Positions 1-7,171 of a DNA stretch of 34,610 bases are shown piece after piece. The position numbers were made by a program, and so were the translations under genes. Every line of letters begins with the position of its first letter. The stretch's first letter is position 1. The notes under the pieces are model-generated. The model had not been told where the DNA came from, did no database searches, and saw nothing but the letters and a program-made list of their open reading frames with translations. This DNA comes from Planctomycetota bacterium (lineage in GTDB: Bacteria > Planctomycetota > PLA2 > JAEUHO01), in NCBI GenBank assembly GCA_030065025.1, contig JASJDY010000062.1:1-34610 (forward strand), written 5' to 3'.

Positions 1-450
1 GCCCTCGTCGGGCGCTCGATGGGCGCGGGGCAGATCAAGACGGCGGAGCGGTCGGCCTGGCGGGCGGCGTACCAGTGTTGCTGGCTCTGCGTGGTCTGGA
101 GCCTGGTGCTGTTCTTCTTCGACGAGGAGATCGCCGGGCTCTGGGCCGAGGAAGCCGACGCCCAGGCCCATGCGGCGAGCTACTTCCGCATCGTCGCTCT
201 CTGCCTGGTGCCGCAGGCGGTGGCCCTGGTCATCGACGGCGCCTTCAGCGGGGCGGGCATGACGGTGCCGCCGATGATCACGGGCGTGATCTTCACCGGC
301 ATGCGGATCCCGCTGGCGTGGTGGGCCGCCTTCGACTGGGGACTCGGCGTCGACGGGATCTGGATGGTCATCACGGTGACGGCGGCGCTCCGGGGGGTCG
401 CCGTGGGCATCTGGTTCGCGCGCGGGACCTGGAAGACGCGCTCGGTCTGA
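1..450 (+). CDS. MATE-family efflux transporter, C-terminal part (5' end outside window)
   Basis: The frame is open from base 1 and ends at TGA 448-450, so only the last 149 residues are present. The segment begins ALVGRSMGAGQ, the loop typical of the MATE/NorM multidrug and toxic compound extrusion family (ALVGQ-x-LGAGQ). It is followed by hydrophobic stretches (CCWLCVVWSLVLFFF, IVALCLVPQAVALVID, a GAFSGAGMT-type loop and a final segment near the C-terminus). MATE proteins are inner-membrane antiporters that export drugs or metabolites using a sodium or proton gradient; the substrate cannot be inferred here. Met at 19 is an internal Met, not the start. The next gene reads the same way after an 87-nt gap. 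The family call is good; the specificity is unknown. Confidence 0.85.
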   Translation, partial: ALVGRSMGAGQIKTAERSAWRAAYQCCWLCVVWSLVLFFFDEEIAGLWAEEADAQAHAASYFRIVALCLVPQAVALVIDGAFSGAGMTVPPMITGVIFTGMRIPLAWWAAFDWGLGVDGIWMVITVTAALRGVAVGIWFARGTWKTRSV

Positions 451-537
451 ACCGTGGGCTTGGCTTCCGGCCGGACCTTGGGGTATCCCTTGTGCGTCCC
501 GCGGCCGAGGGAGGCCGCCCGGTAGGAGGAGTGAGCG

Positions 538-1008
538 ATGAACCAGAAGTTCCTGACGATGGTTGCGACGATCTGCGGCCTGGTGATGGTGGCCGCCCTG
601 TTGATCTTCCCCCTGGTCACGTGGGGTGAGGGCGATCACTCCGGCTCCGCCAGGGCCATCTCGGCTCCCTCCGGCAGCTTCCTGCTCATGTTCACGTGGC
701 TGGCCGTCGGTTTCGCCGGCTTCGTGTTCCTCAACAAGACGAAGGTCATCGGCATCGGCGAGAACGCCTGCCGCATGTTCTCGCTCCTCGGCTTCAAGCT
801 GGCGGCCTTCTTCTTCATCGCGATGCTGATCGACGGCGCGAACCGCGGCAGCTGGGGCATCGGCTTCTGGCTGGGCTTCATCGCGAGCGTGATCGGCGCC
901 TTCGCCATCTACCTCACCTTCAACCCGGACCTGGCCGCCAAGATCGCCGACGCCGCGAAGTCGGATGACAACGGCGGGGACAAGCCGGCGGAGTCGTCGG
1001 GGGACTAG
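538..1008 (+). CDS. Small integral membrane protein of unknown function
   Basis: This 156-residue protein has four likely membrane segments (about residues 7-27, 47-66, 80-98 and 104-126). The loop between the first two, about 20 residues long, is followed by a short motif FLNKTKV. The tail after residue 133 is polar and acidic (SDDNGGDKPAESSGD) and probably cytoplasmic. The ATG at 538 is well supported by TAGGAGGA at 523-530, a strong ribosome binding site at normal spacing. I do not recognise the family. The gene is separate from the upstream transporter, and nothing in the context assigns a job. No catalytic or metal-binding motif is visible. Confidence 0.75.
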   Translation: MNQKFLTMVATICGLVMVAALLIFPLVTWGEGDHSGSARAISAPSGSFLLMFTWLAVGFAGFVFLNKTKVIGIGENACRMFSLLGFKLAAFFFIAMLIDGANRGSWGIGFWLGFIASVIGAFAIYLTFNPDLAAKIADAAKSDDNGGDKPAESSGD

Positions 1009-1331
1009 GACCTCCATCCGCCGTCGTCAGCAGCCTGCCGATCCGTCCGGAGCCTCGGGCTTTCGACGGAGACCGAAGGCGAGGCGTGAACGACGGCGGT
1101 TGCTTCTCGGCGGATCGCCGGCCTCTTCGCCTTCGATTCGAGGTCGAGGCGGCCATGTGCCTGCACGCCGCTCGCCGGATGGACTGCACCCTCGCACTCG
1201 ATTCGACTGCGAGGCGCCATGGACGGCGACTGCACTGGGACGGAGCGGAGGCGTCCTCGCCTTCGGCCTGGATCGATTGCGCCGTGTGCGTGGCCGTGGC
1301 CGTGGCCGTGATGGTGTGACGCCTGACGGCG
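1009..1331. other. Gene-free stretch between convergent genes
   Basis: No convincing gene is seen. The DNA is rich in TTCGATTCGAGG/CGCCTTCG-type words and carries a short tandem array (GTGGCC three times, about 1290-1310). Short frames on both strands are Arg/Ser-rich and look like noise. Confidence 0.6.
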
Positions 1332-1340
1332 TCAGGCGTC
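1318..1340 (-). terminator. Hairpin overlapping the stop of the DUF3179 gene
   Basis: GACGCCTGAC (1318-1327), a GGC loop and GTCAGGCGTC (1331-1340) form a perfect 10-bp stem that includes the TGA stop at 1332-1334. There is no U-run on the minus-strand side, so it would be a U-less terminator or a 3'-end stabiliser. It lies between convergent genes and could serve both strands. Confidence 0.5.
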
Positions 1341-2411
1341 ACCCCATACCGTCGTCCCAGGGTGATTCGCGTACCACCCATACCACTCGCTCATCAGCCC
1401 GCGCAGCGGCGTGAGCCGCCTGCCGGCCAGGCGGCCCTCGACGCATGCGCCGTCCATCGTCCAGCGGCTACCCGTGTCCCGATCTCGCAGCACGCCCGCC
1501 TCGTCCCGCTCGAAGGCCAGCGTCCGCGCGCCCAGCCTCCGGTCGAACGCCGCCGCCGAGCGCGACGCCGCGTCGAACCACACCGTCACCGGCAGCGCGC
1601 CGAGCAGCTCCTCGACCACCGGCGTCTGCGCCAGCCGCTCGAACGGATAGGCGCGCGCACGCCCCTCCACCACGACGCCGTACAGCAGGGCATGCGGCGC
1701 GAAGCGCCCGTCCACGGTCTGGATGGTCGGCGTGAACGTCCGCGGAAAGCCCGCCGCGCCGCTGCGCGAGCCGTCCCGCGGGAAGTAGCCCTGGTCGCCC
1801 GGCTGGTCGATCCAGCGCTTCTCGCGCGCCAGCACGTCGGTCTCGGGGTGAAGCGCGCGCCAGTCCGCCCACGTGGTGTGCCGCCCCGTGGGGCTTCGGG
1901 CGAGGACGGTGCCCGCCATCTTCCCGGCGAAGCACTCGCCCGTCAGGTGCATCCAGAACGAGTTGCTCTGGTGGTCGTAGAGCACGGCCGTGCCCTGGTA
2001 GATGCCCTCGAAGCCGAAGGTCAGCCGCGTCCCTTCCACCACGGGATCGAAACCGATCCCCGACGAGCAGATCACTCAGTAGGTGACGGCGATGGGGATC
2101 CCGGCGATGACGTCGTTCACGACGTGGTGGTAGCTGATCATCGGCACCGGATAGGCCCGTGCGCGGCCGCCCAGCACCACGCCGAAGACCTCGTCGTCGG
2201 GGCGCAGCCACGTCGCCTCGTCGGCCGGCACCGTGCGCGGATCCGTCGCCGGCAGGAAGCGGTCGTGCTCGAGATAGAACTGCGAGAGCGGGAAGCGCCC
2301 GAGATGCGGCTCCGGCCGCGGCGTGGTGGCCTCCTCGTCGCCGGAGCCGGTCAGCCGCCACGCGCCGAACGCGAGCATCGCGAGCACCACGATCCAGAGG
2401 ACGACTCGCAC
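1332..2411 (-). CDS. DUF3179-family membrane-anchored protein, candidate selenoprotein (Sec112-x-x-Cys115)
   Basis: Read through the in-frame TGA at 2076-2078, this encodes 359 residues. The N-terminus (VVLWIVVLAMLAFGAW) is a single membrane anchor; the rest should be extracytoplasmic. Around the TGA the protein reads GGRARAYP...VVNDVIAG...AVTY-U-VICSSGIGFD, matching the DUF3179 pattern in which ...VTYCPLC...FD is conserved. The TGA therefore replaces the first Cys of CxxC, giving a UxxC redox-type motif. Similarity continues without a frame change downstream (LTGECFAGKMAG, HTTWADW). A second half-repeat (about residues 224-330) aligns with the first. The GTG start at 2409-2411 follows the hydroxylase stop by 5 nt; no strong ribosome binding site is seen. 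The function of DUF3179 is unknown to me; thiol or peroxide chemistry is inferred. The alternative is a nonsense mutation or sequencing error (TGC/TGT to TGA). Family call strong; Sec call probable. Confidence 0.8.
2043..2060 (-). promoter_or_regulatory. Candidate bacterial SECIS hairpin
   Basis: On the mRNA strand GGGAUCG (2060-2054), loop GUUU (2053-2050) and CGAUCCC (2049-2043) form a perfect 7-bp stem. The loop begins with GU, and its G is the 23rd nucleotide after the UGA. Known bacterial SECIS elements lie in the coding region directly after UGA, with a G in the first two loop positions and roughly 16-37 nt spacing (about 18 nt before the loop in E. coli fdhF). The stem encodes GIGFDP of the DUF3179 protein. 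Confidence 0.72.
2076..2078 (-). other. In-frame UGA, probable selenocysteine codon
   Basis: The mRNA reads ACC UAC UGA GUG AUC UGC, so the UGA stands at residue 112 between VTY and VIC. The frame is open for 111 codons before it (from the GTG at 2411) and 247 codons after it. The gene's real stop is also UGA (1332-1334), so recoding must depend on local context. Confidence 0.72.
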
Positions 2412-2416
2412 GCGAA

Positions 2417-3190
2417 CTACCGCGGCCGCCCCGTGCGGAAGACCACGTCCCACAGCGGCGAGCTCACGCCGTACATGCGCGTCCAGTACTTGTGATGGTG
2501 CGCGAGGTGCCACGCCTTCAGGAACTTGCCCCAGCGCGTCTTCGGACGCGCGTGATGCGTGTAGTAGTGCGTCATGTCGTAGACGATGTACCCGGCGAGC
2601 AGCCCCCCCATCGTGGCGAGCGCCTGGGCCAGCGGCAGCGGGATCAGAAGCAGGCCGAAGATGATCGCGCCAACGCCGAAGCCCGCGAGCGGCGGGAACA
2701 CCAGCCGCGTCGGATCCCACGGGTCGAGGTGGTGGATCCCGTGCGCGAGGAAGTGGAGCTTGCGGCCGAACGCGCTGCGCGGCCGGTAGTGGAAGAAGAA
2801 GCGGTGCAGCAGGTACTCAGTGAGCGTCCAGAGGACGAGGCCGCCGAGGGCCCACAGGGCCGCATATCCCCAGGCAAGCCCGGCCCACGCGATGGACCCG
2901 CCGATCAGCAGGGTCACCACCGGCACCCAGATGGCGAGGATCGTGCGCCACTGGGGGTGGCTCAGGGACTCCAGGAAGTCGCTGCGGAAGATGCGCACCG
3001 AGTCCGGCCAGCGGGTGGCGATCTTGTCGCCCGCCTCGAGGCGTGCCGCGTTCTCCTGCCGCGCGCGCTTGGGCGAGATGCCGTTGTGGACCCACGCGTC
3101 GTAGCCGTCGCCGACGTCCGCGACCTGCTCGAGGATCGGCTGCGAGAGATCCGGCGTGCGGGCCTCCTGCACTTGCGCTGCAACCGTCAT
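2417..3190 (-). CDS. Fatty acid 2-hydroxylase-like membrane enzyme (FA hydroxylase superfamily)
   Basis: This 257-residue protein carries the full di-iron His set of the fatty acid hydroxylase/sterol desaturase superfamily: HRFFFH (129-134), HFLAHGIHH (146-154), THYYTHH (207-213) and HLAHHHKY (228-235). The arrangement, including HHLDPWDPTRLVFPP and the KxLKxWHLxHHHK region, resembles the catalytic part of Scs7/FA2H, which 2-hydroxylates the acyl chain of sphingolipids. Hydrophobic spans lie near 84-105, 108-126 and 165-205. The family uses O2 and reducing equivalents at the membrane. No cytochrome b5 domain is fused. The chosen ATG (3190) removes an Arg-rich extension. The DUF3179 selenoprotein candidate starts 5 nt after the stop, so the two are very likely co-transcribed. 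The exact lipid substrate is not readable. Confidence 0.85.
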   Translation of the reverse strand: MTVAAQVQEARTPDLSQPILEQVADVGDGYDAWVHNGISPKRARQENAARLEAGDKIATRWPDSVRIFRSDFLESLSHPQWRTILAIWVPVVTLLIGGSIAWAGLAWGYAALWALGGLVLWTLTEYLLHRFFFHYRPRSAFGRKLHFLAHGIHHLDPWDPTRLVFPPLAGFGVGAIIFGLLLIPLPLAQALATMGGLLAGYIVYDMTHYYTHHARPKTRWGKFLKAWHLAHHHKYWTRMYGVSSPLWDVVFRTGRPR

Positions 3191-3247
3191 GCGTCCTCGC
3201 TCCACTCGGTCGACCGGGCGTCGGCGCGGATTGTACCCTTCGCCAGA

Positions 3248-3486
3248 CCGCATGTTGCGTGAAGCGCGCGTCGCCCTCGCGACAAGTCCTGTAGCGGCCG
3301 CGGGTTGCGCAGTCCGCAGCGGCGGATCAACTGCAACAGTGTGTTCTCGCGACGGATTCGCGTCCGAGGTCGAAGCCGAGGGGAGGAGGCGGGGCTGATC
3401 CCCCCTCTGACGAGCCTCGGCAATGAGATCGGGCGCGAAGACGAGCGAGAACCGCGCGACTCGGCCTGTGTTCATGCAACATGCGG
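3248..3486. repeat. Gene-free 239-bp segment bounded by 16-nt inverted repeats
   Basis: CCGCATGTTGCGTGAA at 3248-3263 is matched in inverted orientation by TTCATGCAACATGCGG at 3471-3486 (15 of 16). The segment fills the gap between two leftward genes. I see no target duplication or gene in it. It could be a small MITE-like element or a paired binding site in the promoter region of the hydroxylase gene. Confidence 0.45.
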
Positions 3487-3487
3487 G

Positions 3488-5035
3488 CTAGGGGACGAGC
3501 TTGCCCTTCGCGTCGTAGCGGACGACGAAGACGTCCATGTCGCCGAGGCTCTGCAGCAACACCTGCTTGCGCGATGGGTCCGCGTCGAACGAGCGGTAGA
3601 AGTTGCCGACGACCACGACGTCGCCGCCTGTGAGCGACGCCACGCCTTGCGCGCGCGTCATCTTGCCGGGTCCGCTGATCTTGGGGCCCAGCGCGTGCGC
3701 CCAGCGCACCTTGCCCTTGGCGTCGTAGGCGACGACGAACGCGTCGGTCGCGCCGCCCGTGCCGCTCGAGCGCAGGATGCGCTTACGGCGGCCGGGATCC
3801 ACGTCCATGTCGCCGTGGAAGCGACCCGCGACGACGACGTGTCCCGACGACGTGAGGCACAGGTCATTGGCCGCATCGAGCCGGTCGCCGCCGAAGGTGG
3901 CCGCCCAGCCATACGTGCCGTCTTCTTCCAGGCGCAAGACGAATGCGTCCCGTGCACCCTCGGTCTTGCGCTTGTCCTTCTTGGGGCCGGGATCGAAGTC
4001 GACGGTCGCGCTGAAGTCGCCGGCCGCGTAGACGACGCCCTTCTTGTCGGCGGCGAGCCCGCCACCGAGCACCTGGTCGTCCTGCGGGCCGCCCCAGGTG
4101 ACGACGCGGCGGTAGCCGCCGCTTCGATCCAGCCACAGGACGAACGCGTCCATGCCGCCCGCGGACAGCTGACTGCCGGCACTGCGCTTCGGATCGAAGT
4201 GGACCATCTCGCTGAAGCACCCGCCCACGAGCAGCCCGTCCTTCGGCGCCAGAGCGATCGCGTGGCCCTGGTCGCTGCCGCGGCCGCCGTAGCTCCGCCC
4301 CCACCGGAAGGCGCCGCGCTTGTCGAGACTGACGACGAAGATGTCGCGCGAGCCCTCCTGGCTGGTCACTTCGCGCGTGCCCGGGCCCGGATCGAGATCG
4401 ATCGTGCCCCGGTACATACCGACGGCGTACAGGTTCTCGTCCGCGTCGAATACGGCGCCGCGGATGCCCTCGCTCCACTCGACGGCCAGCTCCTTCGAGC
4501 CCTTCGGCGCGATGTCCTCGTCGCCGAAGCAGCGCGCCCACAGGAACTCGCCGTCGGGTGTGTAGCAGGTGATGAACGCGTCGCGCCCTTGCCCGGTGCG
4601 ATAGGTGTCCTCTTCGTCGGGCGGATCCTGGGGATCGAAGTCCATGGTGCCGGAGAAGTGCCCCGTCACGCAGACCACGCCTTCGTCCGAGACGGTGACG
4701 CAACGCGCGATGTTCGTGCCCGAGGCGCCGAGCCCGCGCACCCAGGCGAAGCGTCCGTCGGGTTCGTAGCGCGCGAGGAATGCGTTCATCCGTCGGAGAT
4801 CCGACGGCTTGTCGAGGCGTGCGCGTTGCGCCGTCTTCGCGGCGGTCGCCGGATCGAAGTCGCTGCGTCCGGTGTAGGCGCCCACGACGTAGAGCTCGCC
4901 GGCGGGTCCGGTCGCGGCGTGCATGGCCATATCGCGCTGGGTGCCACCGACGCGGAAGGTGCGCGGAGGAGGCTCGTCCTTGGCCGCCGCGATGGTGGCG
5001 GAGAGGAGGAGCAGGATGAGCACGCCATGGCGCAT
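3488..5035 (-). CDS. Secreted beta-propeller protein with SBBP-like repeats
   Basis: This 515-residue protein has a clear signal peptide (MRHGVLILLLLSATIAAAKD). The rest is about eight degenerate repeats of roughly 50-60 residues, each with a G-x-F/Y-x-G-x-x-D-F/L/V-DP strand, a [R/M]DAFV-x-x-[Y/L]-x-x-[D/K]G block and a WA/WGR..GG stretch. Examples are GHFSGTMDFDP, GMYRGTIDLDPG, GDFSATVDFDPG and GRFHGDMDVDPG. This matches SBBP-type (seven-bladed propeller) repeat proteins common in large-genome environmental bacteria, which usually sit in the periplasm or at the surface and are uncharacterised. No enzyme motif is seen. The ATG at 5035 fits the signal peptide; no clear ribosome binding site precedes it. 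The gene is followed by a 297-nt gap before the hydroxylase operon, so it is probably transcribed independently. Confidence 0.8.
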   Translation of the reverse strand: MRHGVLILLLLSATIAAAKDEPPPRTFRVGGTQRDMAMHAATGPAGELYVVGAYTGRSDFDPATAAKTAQRARLDKPSDLRRMNAFLARYEPDGRFAWVRGLGASGTNIARCVTVSDEGVVCVTGHFSGTMDFDPQDPPDEEDTYRTGQGRDAFITCYTPDGEFLWARCFGDEDIAPKGSKELAVEWSEGIRGAVFDADENLYAVGMYRGTIDLDPGPGTREVTSQEGSRDIFVVSLDKRGAFRWGRSYGGRGSDQGHAIALAPKDGLLVGGCFSEMVHFDPKRSAGSQLSAGGMDAFVLWLDRSGGYRRVVTWGGPQDDQVLGGGLAADKKGVVYAAGDFSATVDFDPGPKKDKRKTEGARDAFVLRLEEDGTYGWAATFGGDRLDAANDLCLTSSGHVVVAGRFHGDMDVDPGRRKRILRSSGTGGATDAFVVAYDAKGKVRWAHALGPKISGPGKMTRAQGVASLTGGDVVVVGNFYRSFDADPSRKQVLLQSLGDMDVFVVRYDAKGKLVP

Positions 5036-5136
5036 CGTGGGGGCTATTGCACTACCGCCGGGGAGTAGGCGTCAACGTCGGAATGCTCGTTTGCGCTCCT
5101 TGGGCGTGAATCGACCAGGGGTCGTGAATGAGGTGA

Positions 5137-5240
5137 CGTGCGCGTGAGCGTTTGCGTGCGCGTGAGCGTGGCGGCCGTGCGTTCGACGCAGAATCCAGGT
5201 CGTCACGCGAACGCTCACGCGAACGCGCTCGCGAACGCGG
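5137..5240. repeat. Low-complexity GCGTGAGCG/CGCGAACG tandem and inverted repeats
   Basis: The left part has GCGTGAGCGTTTGCGTGCGCGTGAGCGT (as two units). The right part has CACGCGAACGCTCACGCGAACGCGCTCGCGAACGCG (as three units). The two parts are partly complementary, so a long imperfect hairpin is possible. It lies in the 561-nt gene-free stretch 5036-5596. Confidence 0.6.
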
Positions 5241-5332
5241 ATCACGCCTACGCCCACGCACACACGCACATTGCTCGGCGCCCGACCCGTGGTGTGCGCC
5301 TCCGTCTCGAAGGGTCCCAGGGAGCATGGACG

Positions 5333-5490
5333 GGCCGGGCAACGTTCCCGCTCGCCGTGTCCCTTCGACTCGCTGCGCTCGCTCAGGGACCTCGTCTCGC
5401 GGATCACGATGCCCCTACATGTCTCCGGAGGTCTTCGTAGGGGCATCGTGAGCCTGAGCGACCGAAGGGAGTCGAAGGCGAACGTTGCCC
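5333..5490. repeat. Palindromic repeat element A1
   Basis: The outer arms are GGGCAACGTT (5337-5346) and AACGTTGCCC (5481-5490). The inner arms are CACGATGCCCCTAC (5405-5418) and GTAGGGGCATCGTG (5437-5450), a perfect 14-nt pair around a TCCGGA centre. The middle contains CTTCGACTCGCTGCGCTCGCTCAGGG, a module also found in the second repeat family. No coding content. Confidence 0.75.
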
Positions 5491-5503
5491 GACCCGTGCA
5501 TGG

Positions 5504-5576
5504 GTAGGGGCCCGGTCGGTTGGAAGGGCCGGGCAACCACTCCCCCTCGCTCCGCTCGGGGTCGGGATGCCCCTAC
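5504..5576. repeat. Palindromic repeat element A2 (short form)
   Basis: Ends are GTAGGGGC (5504-5511) and GCCCCTAC (5569-5576). The core GGGCCGGGCAACCACTCCCC is shared with element A3 at 13949. Compared with A3 this copy lacks the internal CGAGTCGC...GACTTCGTCT segment. It ends 20 nt before the isoaspartyl peptidase stop codon. Confidence 0.7.
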
Positions 5577-5596
5577 GAGGGCCAGCAGGCAGCCGC

Positions 5597-6532
5597 TCAG
5601 TCCGCCGCGATCCCGCCCACGAAGGGGGACTGGAGCTCCTCGTCCATGTAGGCCGTCGCCATCGACGGCGTGTTGAAGGAGAAGCCGATCGAGCCGTCGC
5701 GCCCGATCAGGATCACGCCGCCCCGCCCGTAGAAGCGCTCCTCGAACTCCTTCAGCGCCAGCCACGTCGCGTCCATCGCGTTGTGCTCGCGCGCCAGGTC
5801 GACAGCGCGTCGCGCGAGACCCATGCGCAACAGCGGCTCGCCCCAGCCCGTGCACGCGGCGCCCGCAGCCAGGTCGTCGGCGTAGTAGCCGGCGCCGGGA
5901 ATCGGCGTGTCGCCCATGCGCCCCGGCGGCTTGCCGCAGATGCCGCCCGTGGAGGCGCCCGCTGCGATGCGCCCGATGCGGTCAATGGCAACGGCGCCGA
6001 CCGTGTCGCCCGGCAGGTTCACGCCCGCATGCCCGAAGTCGAGACCGTCGCCGGGATCACGCTGGAGCGCGTCGACCAGGCGCGCGCGCTCGCGCTCCTC
6101 GATCAACGACTCGGGATCCACGGTGGGCACGCCGTGCTCGTCGAGGAACTCCATGCCGCCGAAGCCGGTCATGAGGACGTACTTGGTCTTCAGCACCTCG
6201 TACGCCGCCTCGATCGGGTTCTTGCGGTTGCGCACCGCCGCGACGGCGCCGCAGTCGAGCGTGGTGCCGTTCATCAGACCGGCGTCGAGCTCGACGTGCC
6301 CGCCGCGCGTGAGCACGCTGCCGGAGCCCGCGTTGAGGTTGCGGTCGTCCTCCATGGAGCGGACCGCGGCGCGCACCGCGTCGATCGCCTTGCCGCCCTC
6401 GACCAGGACCGCCCAGCCGGCCTGCACCGCGGTGAGGCAACCGAGACGGTGGACTTCCTTCTCCTCGGGCGGGATCGCCCAGGCTCCGGCGTGGACGATG
6501 ATGGCGGGACGGGGCGGGGGCGGCTTGTCCAT
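5597..6532 (-). CDS. Isoaspartyl peptidase / plant-type L-asparaginase (Ntn hydrolase)
   Basis: This 311-residue protein belongs to the type-2 asparaginase family, which hydrolyses L-asparagine and beta-aspartyl dipeptides after self-cleavage into alpha and beta chains. The nucleophile is Thr177, in GDTVGAVAID, which becomes the N-terminus of the beta chain. Downstream, ASTGGICGKPPGRMGDTPIPG and YADDLAAGAACTGWGE match the substrate-binding loops of E. coli IaaA. The alpha chain has IIVHAGAWA near the start and LNAGSGSVL. Asp176 replaces the Gly/His usually before the Thr, a minor variation. No signal peptide is visible, so it is probably cytoplasmic. The ATG at 6532 lies 41 nt from the divergent sigma factor start, so the promoters are back to back. 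Likely role: recycling of damaged or beta-linked aspartyl peptides. Confidence 0.88.
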   Translation of the reverse strand: MDKPPPPRPAIIVHAGAWAIPPEEKEVHRLGCLTAVQAGWAVLVEGGKAIDAVRAAVRSMEDDRNLNAGSGSVLTRGGHVELDAGLMNGTTLDCGAVAAVRNRKNPIEAAYEVLKTKYVLMTGFGGMEFLDEHGVPTVDPESLIEERERARLVDALQRDPGDGLDFGHAGVNLPGDTVGAVAIDRIGRIAAGASTGGICGKPPGRMGDTPIPGAGYYADDLAAGAACTGWGEPLLRMGLARRAVDLAREHNAMDATWLALKEFEERFYGRGGVILIGRDGSIGFSFNTPSMATAYMDEELQSPFVGGIAAD

Positions 6533-6573
6533 GGCTGGCCGCGTACTGTACGGACACGGGGCCCGAGGAGTGC

Positions 6574-7170
6574 ATGCAAGAACGGGATCGTCTCGATGCT
6601 GACGACATCCGCCGGATCCGGGCTGGGGACAGCGCTGCGTTCCGGGGGCTGGTCGCCCGGCATGCCCGGCGCGTGCACGACCTGGCCCGCCGCATGCTCC
6701 GGGACGCTCACGAGGCCGAGGACATCGTCCAGCACGCCTTCCTGAACGCATACAAGGCCCTGGATCGCTTCGACCTGGAGCGCCCGTTCCGGCACTGGCT
6801 GCTCAGGATCGCCAGCAATCTGTGCCGCAACCGCCTGGCCGCCCGCAAGGCGCGCCGCCGCACGCCCCCTCCGACCGGGGGCGACGAACCGCTACCCGAG
6901 CCGGCCGAACCCGCCAGGCCCCTCGCCGTACTCTCCGACCAGGAGGAGCGCCGCGAGGCCGTGCGCTCCGCGATCGAGACGCTGCCCGAGCGCTACCGGC
7001 TCGCGGTGGTGCTCTTCTACGTCCACGACTGCTCCGTACAGGAGATCAGCGAGATCGCCGAGGCGCCGCCGGCGACCGTGAAGACCTGGCTCCACCGCGG
7101 CCGCGCGGCGCTGCGCGGCCTGCTCGAGGAGCCTGAAACCCCGCCGGACGGCGGCGGTATGGAGGATTGA
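6574..7170 (+). CDS. ECF-type RNA polymerase sigma factor (sigma-70 family)
   Basis: This 198-residue protein has a region-2 core (AFRGLVARHARRVHDLARRML, EAEDIVQHAFLNAYKAL, FRHWLLRIASNLCRNRL) and a region-4 helix-turn-helix (LPERYRLAVVLFYVHDCSVQEISEI, ATVKTWLHRGRAAL). The layout and size are those of extracytoplasmic-function sigma factors. An acidic/proline linker separates the two. GAGGAG at 6565-6570 serves the ATG, with short spacing. The stop is 1 nt before the next ATG, and GGAGG inside the last codons (7161-7165) is that gene's ribosome binding site, so translation is coupled. ECF factors are usually held by a membrane anti-sigma encoded next door; the two following membrane proteins are candidates. 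Confidence 0.92.
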   Translation: MQERDRLDADDIRRIRAGDSAAFRGLVARHARRVHDLARRMLRDAHEAEDIVQHAFLNAYKALDRFDLERPFRHWLLRIASNLCRNRLAARKARRRTPPPTGGDEPLPEPAEPARPLAVLSDQEERREAVRSAIETLPERYRLAVVLFYVHDCSVQEISEIAEAPPATVKTWLHRGRAALRGLLEEPETPPDGGGMED

Positions 7171-7171
7171 A

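Noticed and set aside
1332-2411. Two separate genes or a simple pseudogene split at the TGA
   Set aside because: The downstream half would start with GTG directly after TGA, without a ribosome binding site, in the middle of a conserved motif. No other lesion is seen in either half. A point mutation cannot be fully excluded and is kept as the alternative.
5333-5576. CRISPR array
   Set aside because: The repeats are few, palindromic and of unequal length; there are no regular spacers or cas genes.
5036-5596. Several short frames in the repeat-rich spacer
   Set aside because: They read through palindromic repeats on both strands and encode Arg/Ser/His-rich low-complexity text.
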